Assembly: GCF_003990445.1 (NCBI RefSeq)
Contig: NZ_REEZ01000012.1
Coordinates: forward strand, 62,001 to 126,000
From: Pararhodobacter zhoushanensis
Lineage (GTDB): Bacteria; Pseudomonadota; Alphaproteobacteria; Rhodobacterales; Rhodobacteraceae
Length of the DNA stretch: 64,000 nucleotides
Direction: 5' to 3'
Position 1 is the first letter of the stretch. The number at the start of each line of letters is the position of its first letter. Shown here in pieces: positions 56,518 through 64,000 of the stretch. The position numbers and the translations under genes are program-made. The notes under the pieces were generated by a model that saw only the letters and a program-made list of their open reading frames with translations, was not told the DNA's origin and did no database searches.

Positions 56518-57179
56518 TCAGAACGGTCCGATCGGATGGCATACTGGGTGACGGTGAATCCGAAAGGGTTTTGCCAGACATCGTCGATCGCGCGGGTCCG
56601 CTCGGGCCGGAATTCGAACATCAACGTGGCAGTGAACGATCCATCCTGTACCCCTTGCGGGCTTGTCAGGCGCTTTCTGAGCCGCACCTGTGCGCGGTTA
56701 TCGCCAATAAGGGTGATCGATGCGATCTCAACGGCCATCTCGGCCGCAGCCCCGTAACGCGTCGGAGGATAGCTGTCCTGCCCCGATGTCCACATCGCGC
56801 GCATGTTGGCCTCGGCCGATCCGGAAGACTGTGCGAGGACACGGCGGACACGAAGATCGTTGTCGAGCTGATTGTAGGTCTCGCGGTCGAGAATGTAGCG
56901 GTAGATTTGCGCTTCGATCACGGCAGGCCGTTCGGCGAGCGACACGGTTTCAACCGTGGCATTGGGGAGCGCCATCCCGGTCGCGGGATCGTAGGGCACA
57001 ACCACGGGAGGCGGCGTCTCGACCATCAGCGCGACAGCCGCAGCCGTCAAACAGCCGAATACACCAAAACCTGCCCCGGAAAGGCCGATCACCCGCCAAA
57101 GCTGTTCCCGGCGCAGGGCACCGTAGACAAGTTCCTCTTCCACGAGTTCACGCGTACTCATCACGCCTGCCCCATTCAT
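56514..57179 (-). CDS. virB8: Type IV secretion protein VirB8
   Basis: This 221-residue bitopic inner-membrane protein nucleates the channel. It has a short cytoplasmic tail, one membrane helix (LWRVIGLSGAGFGVFGCLTAA near residue 28) and the periplasmic NTF2-like domain with IEAQIYRYILDRETYNQLDN near 87, YGAAAEMAVEIASITLIGDN and ATLMFEFRPERTRAIDDVWQ, ending NPFGFTVTQYAI. The motif NPFGF..T is family-typical. An internal ATG at 57161 is an alternative start. Four-base overlaps with both neighbours mark tight coupling. Confidence 0.95.
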   Translation of the reverse strand: MNGAGVMSTRELVEEELVYGALRREQLWRVIGLSGAGFGVFGCLTAAAVALMVETPPPVVVPYDPATGMALPNATVETVSLAERPAVIEAQIYRYILDRETYNQLDNDLRVRRVLAQSSGSAEANMRAMWTSGQDSYPPTRYGAAAEMAVEIASITLIGDNRAQVRLRKRLTSPQGVQDGSFTATLMFEFRPERTRAIDDVWQNPFGFTVTQYAIRSDRSE

Positions 57180-57973
57180 GGCTCAAGATCCGGCAAAGTG
57201 AAGTCCATGTAGCGGCGTTCTTCGGCGACGGTGGCGGCGTCAACCACGCCTGCATTGCCAGCGCCTAACGTTTGGATCGCTTCCAGCTCCCACATCCGGG
57301 TCATGGCGATGGCGAGTTCCGCCGTGACACGTGTGTTGTGATCGATCGAGGCTTTGGGATCCTCCATGTCCGGGATCATCTCGACCAGACGTTCCACCCG
57401 TTCGAGAGACTGTTCCGCTTCTGCGTGGCTGTTCTGCGCCGCCGCCGACATCACAGCACCTGTGGTTGCCCGCGTGGCCACGCCTTCAGCGCCCGGATTG
57501 CCGCTGGTGGCGATTTCGCGGAGAGAATCCTCGTCGAACCCGGCACTTGTCAGCGCCTGTTCCATCTGCGTGCGCATGGGCCCGGCATTGGGCCCGATGA
57601 GAGCGCTCCAATCGCCCGCCTGGATGCCTCGGATCAGGCCGGGGATGTCTTCGAAGTTGGCCTCAAGCAAGGTGTCGAGGTCCCCGCCCATGGCAAGTCC
57701 GAGGATGCTGCGCGGCCCGGTGAGCGAGGCATACATCTCGTTCAGCTGATCGAGTTGGCTTTGCAGCATGTCCAGTTGCTCCAACGCATTGTCCAGAAGA
57801 TCCGTCTGGATCCCGAAATCCTGCAGCATCTGTTGAAGCTGGCGGATTTCCTGGGCAATGTTCTGAGTGTCCACCGTGGGCACACCCTGTGCCGCGACAG
57901 GTTCGGTGACATTGAGGGCAAGCGCGAGAGCGATGCTACCGGCGAAAAGGGAACGGGGCAGGCGCAGGTTCAA
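57176..57973 (-). CDS. virB5: Type IV secretion pilus-associated protein VirB5
   Basis: This 265-residue secreted protein has a signal peptide (SLFAGSIALALALNVTEPVAA) and a long helical body (NIAQEIRQLQQMLQDFGIQT, LEQLDMLQSQLDQLNEMYAS) as in VirB5/TrbJ, the minor pilus protein at the tip. It ends with ERRYMDFTLPDLEP, a tail that also closes the upstream transglycosylase (ERQYMDFSQEDLR), an unexpected shared C-terminal motif. It lies between the transglycosylase gene and virB8, overlapping both by four bases. Confidence 0.85.
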   Translation of the reverse strand: MNLRLPRSLFAGSIALALALNVTEPVAAQGVPTVDTQNIAQEIRQLQQMLQDFGIQTDLLDNALEQLDMLQSQLDQLNEMYASLTGPRSILGLAMGGDLDTLLEANFEDIPGLIRGIQAGDWSALIGPNAGPMRTQMEQALTSAGFDEDSLREIATSGNPGAEGVATRATTGAVMSAAAQNSHAEAEQSLERVERLVEMIPDMEDPKASIDHNTRVTAELAIAMTRMWELEAIQTLGAGNAGVVDAATVAEERRYMDFTLPDLEP

Positions 57974-59136
57974 CGCAAATCCTCCTGACTGAAATCCATG
58001 TATTGCCGCTCGGCAGCTTGCGCTGCCGCCAAGGCGATCTGCTCGGCGCTGAGTGGCTCGGTTCGGGCGGCCTTGATCCGGGTCCGGGTTGCGATCAGCC
58101 GAGCCAGTTCGGCCCGGGCATAGGTGTTGAGCGCGATGGCCTCGTGGAGATCCTCGGTCTCACCAATACGGGTGATGATGTCCTGAACCCGCAGTGCGGC
58201 GGCACGGACCGAGACCAGCGAATAGTCGCCATAGACCCCTGCGCCGTGGGCCGAGAGGCTGAAACTCGCGTTGGCGAGGAGCACAGGGTCGATGGTGCCG
58301 AGCGCATCGATGCCGCCCACGGCCGCGAGGTAGCTGTTGTACTGCTGCGGGATCACCACGACATAGTGCTGGGTTTCCGCGAAAGGCGGCACACCGCCAT
58401 AATCCTGCACATTGCCAGGACCGGCGTTATAGGCGGCGAGCGCATGGATAATGTTGCCATCGAACATGTTCAGCATTTGTGCGAGGTATCGCGCACCGCC
58501 GGTGACCTGCAGATAGGGATCGTCGTAATAGGCCGGGTAGATCCCGAGATCGCCCGCGGTACCGGGCATGATCTGGGTAAGTCCGAAGGCCCCCGCGGGT
58601 GAGCGTGCCCCGATCTGGAAACGGCTTTCCTGCCAGATCAGCGCCTGCAAGAGACAGCGCCATTGCACGAGCGAAAGACCTGCGCGGCCGACCCCGGACA
58701 GACTATGGGTGTCGCTTGCTGCGCGGATGATCAGCTCCTCGATCCCCTCCCTGGCATCGCCGAACATCCGCGCTGCCGCTGGATTGGTGTCCTCGGGCGC
58801 ATAAAGACTGGCGGCCGCGCTTTCGACGTCGTCTACCGCCCCCTGCCCCGCCTCGAGCCCCGCCACGGTTCCGGCCACGTCTCCAGCGCCAAGCGACATG
58901 GCATCCATCAGCCCTTCGAGGGAGGCGAGTTGCTGGCGCTCGATTTCGGCCAGTTCCTCCTCGCGGCTTAGCCGGACCTGCTGCAGTGCCAGGTCCCGAT
59001 CGGTCTGCTCAAGGATGGCCTGCCGCTCTGCGAAGAGGCGCAGATCGAAGCTCGGCACGCCTTGGGCGACCGCTGGCTCCGCCGTGGGACCTGCCAGTGC
59101 AAAGCCGATCATCGAGAGAGGAAGCCAGGTCCGCAT
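57970..59136 (-). CDS. Lytic transglycosylase of the virB operon (VirB1-like, second copy)
   Basis: This 388-residue protein has a signal peptide (LPLSMIGFALAGPTAEPAVA), an N-terminal coiled coil (RQAILEQTDRDLALQQVRLS) and an SLT/GEWL lysozyme-like domain with the catalytic Glu in LQALIWQESRFQIGARSPAG near residue 165, FGLTQIMPGTAGDLGI and [20 protein letters not shown]. It opens the peptidoglycan for the channel. Unusually it carries ~170 residues before the domain and 140 after it, ending ERQYMDFSQEDLR as does VirB5. ATG 59136 is chosen for the signal peptide; the frame before it is antisense noise. Confidence 0.92.
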   Translation of the reverse strand: MRTWLPLSMIGFALAGPTAEPAVAQGVPSFDLRLFAERQAILEQTDRDLALQQVRLSREEELAEIERQQLASLEGLMDAMSLGAGDVAGTVAGLEAGQGAVDDVESAAASLYAPEDTNPAAARMFGDAREGIEELIIRAASDTHSLSGVGRAGLSLVQWRCLLQALIWQESRFQIGARSPAGAFGLTQIMPGTAGDLGIYPAYYDDPYLQVTGGARYLAQMLNMFDGNIIHALAAYNAGPGNVQDYGGVPPFAETQHYVVVIPQQYNSYLAAVGGIDALGTIDPVLLANASFSLSAHGAGVYGDYSLVSVRAAALRVQDIITRIGETEDLHEAIALNTYARAELARLIATRTRIKAARTEPLSAEQIALAAAQAAERQYMDFSQEDLR

Positions 59137-59140
59137 TGGC

Positions 59141-59356
59141 TCAGCCGCCCGCCCCCAAGAGGACGAAATCGCAGGCCGTGTCGCGGCGCGTAACCTCCGC
59201 CCCCATGGTCGAGATCGTGGCGGTGGCGGTTCCTGCCTGCGCAGGAGCCTCGCGAAAATTGAAGCAGTTGGCTTGCGGGGGGTTATGCTGCGCACAGGCT
59301 GTCATGGTCAGGCCGAGCCCGAGCAGCACGACGCTGCGAATGATGGTACGGGTCAT
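59141..59356 (-). CDS. VirB7-like lipoprotein
   Basis: This 71-residue protein has a lipoprotein signal with lipobox LTMTAC (Cys near residue 21). The mature part is short and contains two further cysteines (QANCFNFRE, DTACDFVLL). Size, lipobox and position between virB4 and the other channel genes fit the VirB7 lipoprotein that pairs with VirB9 in the outer membrane, though it is longer than Agrobacterium VirB7 and sequence similarity is not evident. Its start overlaps the virB4 stop by four bases and it ends 4 bases before the transglycosylase gene. Confidence 0.75.
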   Translation of the reverse strand: MTRTIIRSVVLLGLGLTMTACAQHNPPQANCFNFREAPAQAGTATATISTMGAEVTRRDTACDFVLLGAGG

Positions 59357-61737
59357 GTCACTCTCCAGAAATCAGGACGTTCGCGATAATCGGCGCCGAC
59401 AAGCGCTTCGCCCTTCTCCATTCCCCCAAGGATCGTCACGAGCGGGCCGAGCGCGCTGAGGTCGGCATCGATCACGACAGAACCACGGTCGTCGCGTACA
59501 AGCGCGAGCCGCGAGGCCGAGCCGACGCCCAGAAGCACGTCGAGCTCTTTCTCGGTCAGGCCGAGCATCGCGTAGTCAGCGGCGGAAGCACGAATGTTGG
59601 GCAAGAGCACCTGCGTCGGCACCGCTTCCACGATGGCCTTGCCGGTGCGCGTGCGCTCGAGCTGGCTGGCATATTGCGTCATCATCACGACGACGGCGTT
59701 CTGCTTGCGGGCGGTCACCAGCCAGTTGCTGAGTCGCTCCGCAAAGTAGGCGTTGTCGAGGGCTTTCCATGCCTCGTCGATGACGATGATGGTGGGCTTG
59801 CGGTCCTCGATCACCCGCTCGACCCGGCGGAAGAGGTAGGACAGGACCGCCATGCGTTCCCGCTCGCTCTCGGAATCGAGGATGCCGGTGAGGTCAAAGC
59901 CCGCGACGTCTCCATCGATGCTGAAACTGTCCTCGGCATTGGCCCCGAAGATCCAGCCGTAGCGACCCTCGGCCGTCCATTCCTGCATACGCTCGAAGAG
60001 ATCGCCCTCGTCATCGGTCGAGACCAGCAGCGAGGCGAAATCCGACCAGTTACGTAGGCCCGCATGTCCTGCGCTGGCGTTCTGGCGCACGACTTCCTGC
60101 AGTCGGATGGTCTGAACCGGGATCAGCGGTCGATCGCGCCGCTCCAAGAGGCTCGCGAGCCAATCAGCAAGCCATGCCTGGCCCCGCACGTCGATCTCGG
60201 TCTGGAGCGGATTGAGGCCCGTGGGGCGCCCCGCCCGCACGGTCGAATAGCTGCCGCCGAGCGCGCGGACGGCCATCTCCATCCCCGCGCGATAGTCGAA
60301 TACGAAGACCCGCGCACCTGCCCGCCGTGCCATGGTCATCAGGAAAGCCGCCAGGACGGATTTGCCGGAGCCGGGACGGCCGAGGATCAGCGTGTGGCCT
60401 CCCGTGGGCTCGCGATCCGGCGCGCCCTGTTCGTGGAAGTTGAAGCGAAAACCGCTGCGCTCGGGTGTGGGAAAGAGCGTGATCGGAACGCCCCAAGGGA
60501 CTTCCCGCCCGGTTTTGCCGAGCGGTGTGCGGTGGAAGGTGGCGAGATCGGCGAAGTTGTGGTTCGTGATCGCGGCCTTGCGGCTGCGCGCCCCGGTATT
60601 CCCCGGATGCTGCGCCATGAAATGCGCCCGCGCCCCGAAGGCCTCCGAGATCAGGTTGATCCCGGAAGTGGCGGAGATGTTGCGGATTTCGGCCGCGATG
60701 TCGTCAAGCGCCGTCTGGGTGCGGGCATAGACGGCCACGGTCATGTGGTGCTCGCCGAAGATCAGGCGTTTGGATTCCAGATCGTCTTGGGCGAGTTCCA
60801 ACTCTTGCGCGAGGCTGACAGCCCCGTCATTGGCGGCTTGCATCAGGCGCAGCTGCCGCTTGATGCGACCCGCCATGATGTTGGCGTTGATCGGCACGAA
60901 GGAATGCGTGACCACCATGTCGACGGGCAGGTTCAGCTCGTCGAGCATCAGGCTGTCGGTCTTGGCGGGATAGTTCTTCACCGCGAAGATCGCGCCGAGC
61001 TTGTCGCCGACGGCGCCGTCGGAGAGCGCGATGGTCGTGCCGCGGAAGGTGACGCGGGTATTGGCCACGTCCTCGGCAATCACGCCGAGGCGCGACCGCG
61101 GGAACAGCGGATGTTCTTCGCCCGTGTTGAGCGAGCCGAGGAAGCCCAGAAGCTCGCCGGTGCTGGCGGCAAGCAGCCGGGGCTTCAACTCGTTGAGCGA
61201 CGACAGGAGAAACCCCACGACCTCGTCGAGCTTGCGCAAGCGCCGTGTCGTGTCCGCTGCATATCGCGCACGCGACGCCCCCAGACCGAAGGGCAAGCGG
61301 CTGCCGGTCTCGGGACGTTTCAGCACCGTCAGGGTCAGTGTCTTGTCACGCAGGCCGGCCTGACCCAGATGCGCGCGCCAGCGTTGATCGACGGCAGCCG
61401 CAAACCCCTCGCCCGGAACGGGCGGCAGGGTCACATCGACCGCTTTCGAGACCTTGTGCAGGTAGAAGGAGAACTCCGTCCCCACCTGCGCGACGATCCC
61501 GGCGAGAAGCCCGCCGATCCGGTCGAGATGCGCATCCTCGCTCGTGGTGCTGTTCACCCCTTCGAGACGGATACACTGCATCAGCTCGTTGCCGCGCGTC
61601 CGGATCGTCCGGTCGGTGACAAGGCTGACATAAGGCAGCATCAACGAGAGCCGCTTCTCGCCCTTGACCCATGCGGGCAGCGCGGTGAGCGGATCGAGAC
61701 CTTCCGCGACGTCATCGGCCAGTCCATCACGGGGCAT
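59353..61737 (-). CDS. virB4: Type IV secretion ATPase VirB4
   Basis: This 794-residue ATPase powers pilus assembly and substrate transfer. The N-terminal CagE/VirB4 domain includes LSLMLPYVSLVTDRTIRTRG and FSFYLHKVSKAVDVTLPPVP. The motor domain shows Walker A TLILGRPGSGKSVLAAFLMT near residue 453 and Walker B PTIIVIDEAWKALDNAYFAE near 652, followed by RKQNAVVVMMTQYASQLERT. Length is normal. It overlaps virB3 by 11 bases and the VirB7-like gene by 4 bases, so it belongs to the same transcript. Confidence 0.96.
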   Translation of the reverse strand: MPRDGLADDVAEGLDPLTALPAWVKGEKRLSLMLPYVSLVTDRTIRTRGNELMQCIRLEGVNSTTSEDAHLDRIGGLLAGIVAQVGTEFSFYLHKVSKAVDVTLPPVPGEGFAAAVDQRWRAHLGQAGLRDKTLTLTVLKRPETGSRLPFGLGASRARYAADTTRRLRKLDEVVGFLLSSLNELKPRLLAASTGELLGFLGSLNTGEEHPLFPRSRLGVIAEDVANTRVTFRGTTIALSDGAVGDKLGAIFAVKNYPAKTDSLMLDELNLPVDMVVTHSFVPINANIMAGRIKRQLRLMQAANDGAVSLAQELELAQDDLESKRLIFGEHHMTVAVYARTQTALDDIAAEIRNISATSGINLISEAFGARAHFMAQHPGNTGARSRKAAITNHNFADLATFHRTPLGKTGREVPWGVPITLFPTPERSGFRFNFHEQGAPDREPTGGHTLILGRPGSGKSVLAAFLMTMARRAGARVFVFDYRAGMEMAVRALGGSYSTVRAGRPTGLNPLQTEIDVRGQAWLADWLASLLERRDRPLIPVQTIRLQEVVRQNASAGHAGLRNWSDFASLLVSTDDEGDLFERMQEWTAEGRYGWIFGANAEDSFSIDGDVAGFDLTGILDSESERERMAVLSYLFRRVERVIEDRKPTIIVIDEAWKALDNAYFAERLSNWLVTARKQNAVVVMMTQYASQLERTRTGKAIVEAVPTQVLLPNIRASAADYAMLGLTEKELDVLLGVGSASRLALVRDDRGSVVIDADLSALGPLVTILGGMEKGEALVGADYRERPDFWRVT

Positions 61738-62005
61738 AGCTGTCGCCTCCGTGAAGCTTGCGGTTCGCCGTGGGCGGGGTTTCTTGCAAGGTGATCACCA
61801 GGACGTCGAGGAAGTTCGGATCCCAGTCCGCGGCCTTCCAGAGCGCCGGCCAGGCCAGCCCCGCAAAGACGGCCACTACCCAGCTCTGCACCCAGAGGAA
61901 CAGGAGCGTCGAGCCGAAGAGCCAGACCATTGCGTACATGATCGGCAAGCCCATCAGCTTGGGTGGCCTGAGAAGGCCGATGAACACGCGGGACTGGTCA
62001 GCCAT
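61727..62005 (-). CDS. virB3: Type IV secretion protein VirB3
   Basis: This 92-residue inner-membrane protein has the VirB3 pattern: RVFIGLLRPPKLMGLPIMYA, two membrane helices (MVWLFGSTLLFLWVQSWVV and AVFAGLAWPALWKAADWDP) and a short hydrophilic tail. It works with VirB4 and VirB6 in pilus formation. It lies 9 bases after virB2 and overlaps virB4. Confidence 0.93.
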   Translation of the reverse strand: MADQSRVFIGLLRPPKLMGLPIMYAMVWLFGSTLLFLWVQSWVVAVFAGLAWPALWKAADWDPNFLDVLVITLQETPPTANRKLHGGDSYAP

Positions 62006-62014
62006 GGATGGAGC

Positions 62015-62305
62015 TCAGGTGGTCCAGATGGCGGCGACGATGGTGGGTGCTGCGGCGATGCCCGCGATTGCAACCACGACCCACAGCGCCTGACGGAAGT
62101 CGAGGATGCCAAAGAGCCAGGAAAGGAACACCCCGATCAGCGCAAGCGTTCCGATCACGATCCCCAAGGGACCGGTGATCGCATCGACAATGCCTTGAAG
62201 CAGGGTCTGCACCGGCGAGAGGTCAATGCTCTGCGCAAGCGCTGGACTTGCCAGCACGATAAGGGCTATCGCGCCGAGCGCGACGATCGAAGGTCTCGAT
62301 GTCAT
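62015..62305 (-). CDS. virB2: Type IV secretion major pilin VirB2
   Basis: This 96-residue pilin precursor has a long signal peptide (LGAIALIVLASPALAQS) and two hydrophobic helices (LGIVIGTLALIGVFLSWLFG and LWVVVAIAGIAAAPTIVAAI) joined by the short loop ILDFRQA, as in VirB2/TrbC. In related systems the pilin is processed and sometimes cyclised. Its start codon overlaps the restored stop of the upstream transglycosylase frame, supporting a recent frameshift there. Confidence 0.95.
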   Translation of the reverse strand: MTSRPSIVALGAIALIVLASPALAQSIDLSPVQTLLQGIVDAITGPLGIVIGTLALIGVFLSWLFGILDFRQALWVVVAIAGIAAAPTIVAAIWTT

Positions 62306-62326
62306 GAAAGATCTCCTCTGAGCCGC

Positions 62327-62986
62327 TCAAACACGGCAGTCACACGGGCCACATGCCCTTGGGTTTCTCGAAAGGGGGGGGATGCCGCCGTGGCGTGTGA
62401 CCGCCTCAGGGCCAGCGTTGTACGCCGCAAGGGCCAGAGAGCCCTCGCCGAACTGGTCGAGCATCATCAGCAAGTAGCGGGCTGATCCGTCGAGGTTCTG
62501 CGCAATGCCATGTGGGTCCACGCCGAGATCGCGGGCGGTATCCGGCATAAGCTGGCCAAGGCCTATGGCACCGACAGGGCTACGTGCAGCCGGATTGTAT
62601 GCGCTCTCGACTTCGATATTGGCCCGGTAAAGGAGCGCCCAATCAGTGACTGAAAGCCCTGCGCGACGCAGCGCATCATGCCCGGCATACCGCAGAGCCG
62701 TGGTCTCGATCGCATGGAGGATTTCTGGGGTGGCGCGGGCGGCGGATCGAGCCGGGATCGCTGTCTCGCTCGTTGCGTCAGGAACGCGAGGTTCTGCGAA
62801 GAGAAAAAGGCGCCCGTTTGCCTCTTGAGAAGAGGAAATCAATTGGCCGTCTGGGCCAACCGAAAAGATGAAACCGTCGGCCAGGGCCGGGGGCGCGGAA
62901 CAAACGCCTGTACCCAAAGCAACGACGAGCGCAGTCGCGCGGTCAGCTGCCTTTGACCGGAGGCGCGGCGTGGCGCTCGCGGCCAC
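62327..62986 (-). CDS. virB1: VirB1-like lytic transglycosylase, 3' end frameshifted
   Basis: This ~219-residue exported enzyme has a signal peptide ([20 protein letters not shown]) and a complete lysozyme-like domain: catalytic Glu in [36 protein letters not shown] and [20 protein letters not shown]. After GGIPP the frame runs into an unrelated tail and stops at 62327. Removing one G from the run of eight (62374-62381) restores [20 protein letters not shown] and a stop at 62302-62304 that overlaps the virB2 ATG by the usual four-base pattern. Start is uncertain: GTG 62986 gives a good signal peptide, TTG 62995 is possible; both overlap the preceding gene. Confidence 0.85.
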   Translation of the reverse strand: MAASATPRLRSKAADRATALVVALGTGVCSAPPALADGFIFSVGPDGQLISSSQEANGRLFLFAEPRVPDATSETAIPARSAARATPEILHAIETTALRYAGHDALRRAGLSVTDWALLYRANIEVESAYNPAARSPVGAIGLGQLMPDTARDLGVDPHGIAQNLDGSARYLLMMLDQFGEGSLALAAYNAGPEAVTRHGGIPPLSRNPRACGPCDCRV

Positions 62987-63269
62987 CTTCTTCAAGTGGG
63001 ATGCTAGCGGTCGTACAGCCCATGTCGGCCAGGAAACTGACAAGGCCAACGATGGTTTTGAAGTCGCGGAGCTTGAGGACGCTTCGGCTGGTGACGAGCA
63101 TCTTATCGTCACGCCCATCAGCGGCGACGGCGCGGATGACCCACGAGCCGTACCAGCTGTTATGGCGCTTCTCTGCTCTCTCCTTGCAGACCACCTCAAT
63201 GAGGTAGCCCTCGGCGAGCAAGCCGCGCAGTCCGTCTTCTGTAACCACATTCGGGGCTTCTTCTATCAT
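62943..63269 (-). CDS. Conserved hypothetical protein at the head of the virB operon
   Basis: This 108-residue protein reads [20 protein letters not shown], then [40 protein letters not shown] and a C-terminal [20 protein letters not shown]. It lacks a signal peptide and looks cytoplasmic. I do not recognise a family; similar small proteins stand before virB1 in related rhodobacterial transfer regions and may regulate the operon. ATG 63269 is preferred over the frame opening at 63344. It overlaps the start of the transglycosylase. Confidence 0.7.
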   Translation of the reverse strand: MIEEAPNVVTEDGLRGLLAEGYLIEVVCKERAEKRHNSWYGSWVIRAVAADGRDDKMLVTSRSVLKLRDFKTIVGLVSFLADMGCTTASIPLEEGGRERHAAPPVKGS

Positions 63270-63463
63270 GGCCTTCCCTTGGGTCCTTGTTCTGCCTGGG
63301 TGCAGTATCAGGCCCACGGGGTCGCAACACCGTGAGCGATACAAAACAACATTAATGATAGCAAGACAATAATAACGTGTTGACGAAGTTCGCCTTGCTC
63401 CGATAACGGTGATAGCCGACAGAATGATAATCTTAAAGGCGGCAAAGGAGTTTTGCCCTGCGC

Positions 63464-63742
63464 TTGTTTATTGCGCGCAACGCACTGTTGCTGTTCGCGT
63501 TCCTGCTTGGAAGCATGCCGATAGCCGCGGCAGCAGATTGCGTACCTCCCGAACGACCGTTCTTGCCTCAGTCTCGGGAAGACATTCGAGAATATGCCGA
63601 TCTGCTGCGTTCCGATTTCGAGGGCTACATCGCCGACATCCAGGACTACTTCCGCTGTCTTGATGCCGAGCGCCAACGAGCGTTTCAGGAGGCGCGCGAG
63701 GTCAGTGAGGACTATGGAAGGTTGGTCGAGCTATTGGATTGA
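63464..63742 (+). CDS. Small exported hypothetical protein
   Basis: This ~92-residue protein begins with a signal peptide (FIARNALLLFAFLLGSMPIA, cleavage near AAAA-D) and has a helical acidic mature part with two cysteines (DCVPPERPF and DYFRCLDAERQ), which may form a disulfide. The start is TTG 63464; AAAGGAG at 63444-63450 is somewhat far, and an in-frame CTG at 63458 could serve. Similar small periplasmic proteins occur next to virB operons and relaxase regions and might act in entry exclusion, which is inference. It is divergent from the virB operon. Confidence 0.65.
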   Translation: MFIARNALLLFAFLLGSMPIAAAADCVPPERPFLPQSREDIREYADLLRSDFEGYIADIQDYFRCLDAERQRAFQEAREVSEDYGRLVELLD

Positions 63743-63755
63743 GGAAACGCATGGC

Positions 63756-64000
63756 TTAGCCGCCGTCGAGATCCTCGTAGTAGACGAGCGCGGGCATGTT
63801 GCGGCGCTGGTGCACGATGCGCAGGATGACTGCCGCGCCATCCGCCGCATCGAGCCGCTTGTAGAAGATAACGTGACGCTGGCAGTTGACGGATCGCATC
63901 CCCGGGACGAAGAGATTCCTGTCCCGACCCCGGTCGGGATCCCCGGTGATTTGCTCGAAGGCGGTGACCAACTGGCGGTAATAGACGAGCCATTGGTCCC
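63756..64000 (-). CDS. RelE/ParE-family toxin, partial
   Basis: The C-terminal ~81 residues of a ParE-type toxin are visible: YYRQLVTAFEQITGDPDRGR, then the strand block VPGMRSVNCQRHVIFYKR and ILRIVHQRRNMPALVYY. This is the ordinary ParE/RelE end, where the Arg and His residues contact the target (gyrase or ribosome). The frame is open to the window edge, so the start and its antitoxin lie outside. It converges with the small exported protein gene, 13 bases between ends. Confidence 0.88.
   Translation of the reverse strand, partial: DQWLVYYRQLVTAFEQITGDPDRGRDRNLFVPGMRSVNCQRHVIFYKRLDAADGAAVILRIVHQRRNMPALVYYEDLDGG

Noticed and set aside
60064-61794. 576-codon frame on the + strand over virB4
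   Set aside because: Antisense to VirB4 with intact Walker motifs; no ribosome binding site and no domain.
1-64000. CRISPR array, tRNA, rRNA, integrase or replication initiator
   Set aside because: No regularly spaced repeats, no cloverleaf or rRNA wording, and no tyrosine/serine integrase or Rep family protein was found among the frames.

Overview
The window is GC-rich DNA (roughly 60-65% by eye) from an alphaproteobacterium. Gene content and protein wording point to the Rhodobacterales (Paracoccus/Roseobacter type), probably a facultative denitrifier. No replication initiator, partition pair, integrase, tRNA, rRNA or CRISPR array was seen. The sequence alone therefore cannot say whether this is a plasmid, an integrative conjugative element or a chromosomal island, but it carries a nearly complete conjugation machine.

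Bases 1-5759 are the end of a nitrate-respiration cluster: narH (partial), narJ, narI, a PpiC-type foldase, a hemerythrin-like protein, a beta-carbonic anhydrase broken by an in-frame TGA, moeA and a DUF2478 protein. Bases 5762-8198 are an insertion scar. Fragments of two rhodanese genes flank an IS110-family element and the 5' half of an IS3-family element. Bases 8256-12994 hold a nucleoside phosphorylase, a Crp/Fnr-type regulator divergent from a small exported protein, an H-NS-family silencer, ssb, and a CDF metal exporter divergent from an ArsR repressor.

Bases 13191-27117 are a typical rhodobacterial mobile-element block read mostly rightward: a DUF932 protein, a RadC/JAB protein, several small conserved proteins (one broken by a TAA), an Xre/RES toxin-antitoxin pair, a giant methylase-helicase of the strawberry-notch type, a Toprim primase-like protein, a DUF2493 protein and a WGR protein. 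Several of these genes are preceded by long nested stem-loops that look like structured 5' leaders. Two of them share a loop and show compensatory stem changes.

Bases 27176-37215 are a leftward defence locus: hsdM-hsdS-hsdR of a type I restriction-modification system, with an Abi-family HEPN protein and a GIY-YIG/DUF4357 protein inserted between hsdS and hsdR, a small probable regulator upstream, and a Fic protein with a palindrome over its ribosome binding site.

Bases 37309-63269 are the conjugation region. VirC2-like and VirC1-like genes run left. A hairpin-rich gap (candidate oriT) separates them from VirD1-like, VirD2-like relaxase and VirD4 genes running right. A leftward operon encodes VirB1, B2, B3, B4, a B7-like lipoprotein, a second lytic transglycosylase, B5, B8, B9, B10, B11, a small exported protein and B6. 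Between the two halves (44.5-52 kb) sits a cargo bay. It holds an Xre/DUF4258 pair, an unknown small protein, and a two-gene module of a DUF4145-like/RecD-like helicase plus a TPR protein, which is the best candidate here for an undescribed system. The window ends in a small exported protein and a partial RelE/ParE toxin gene.
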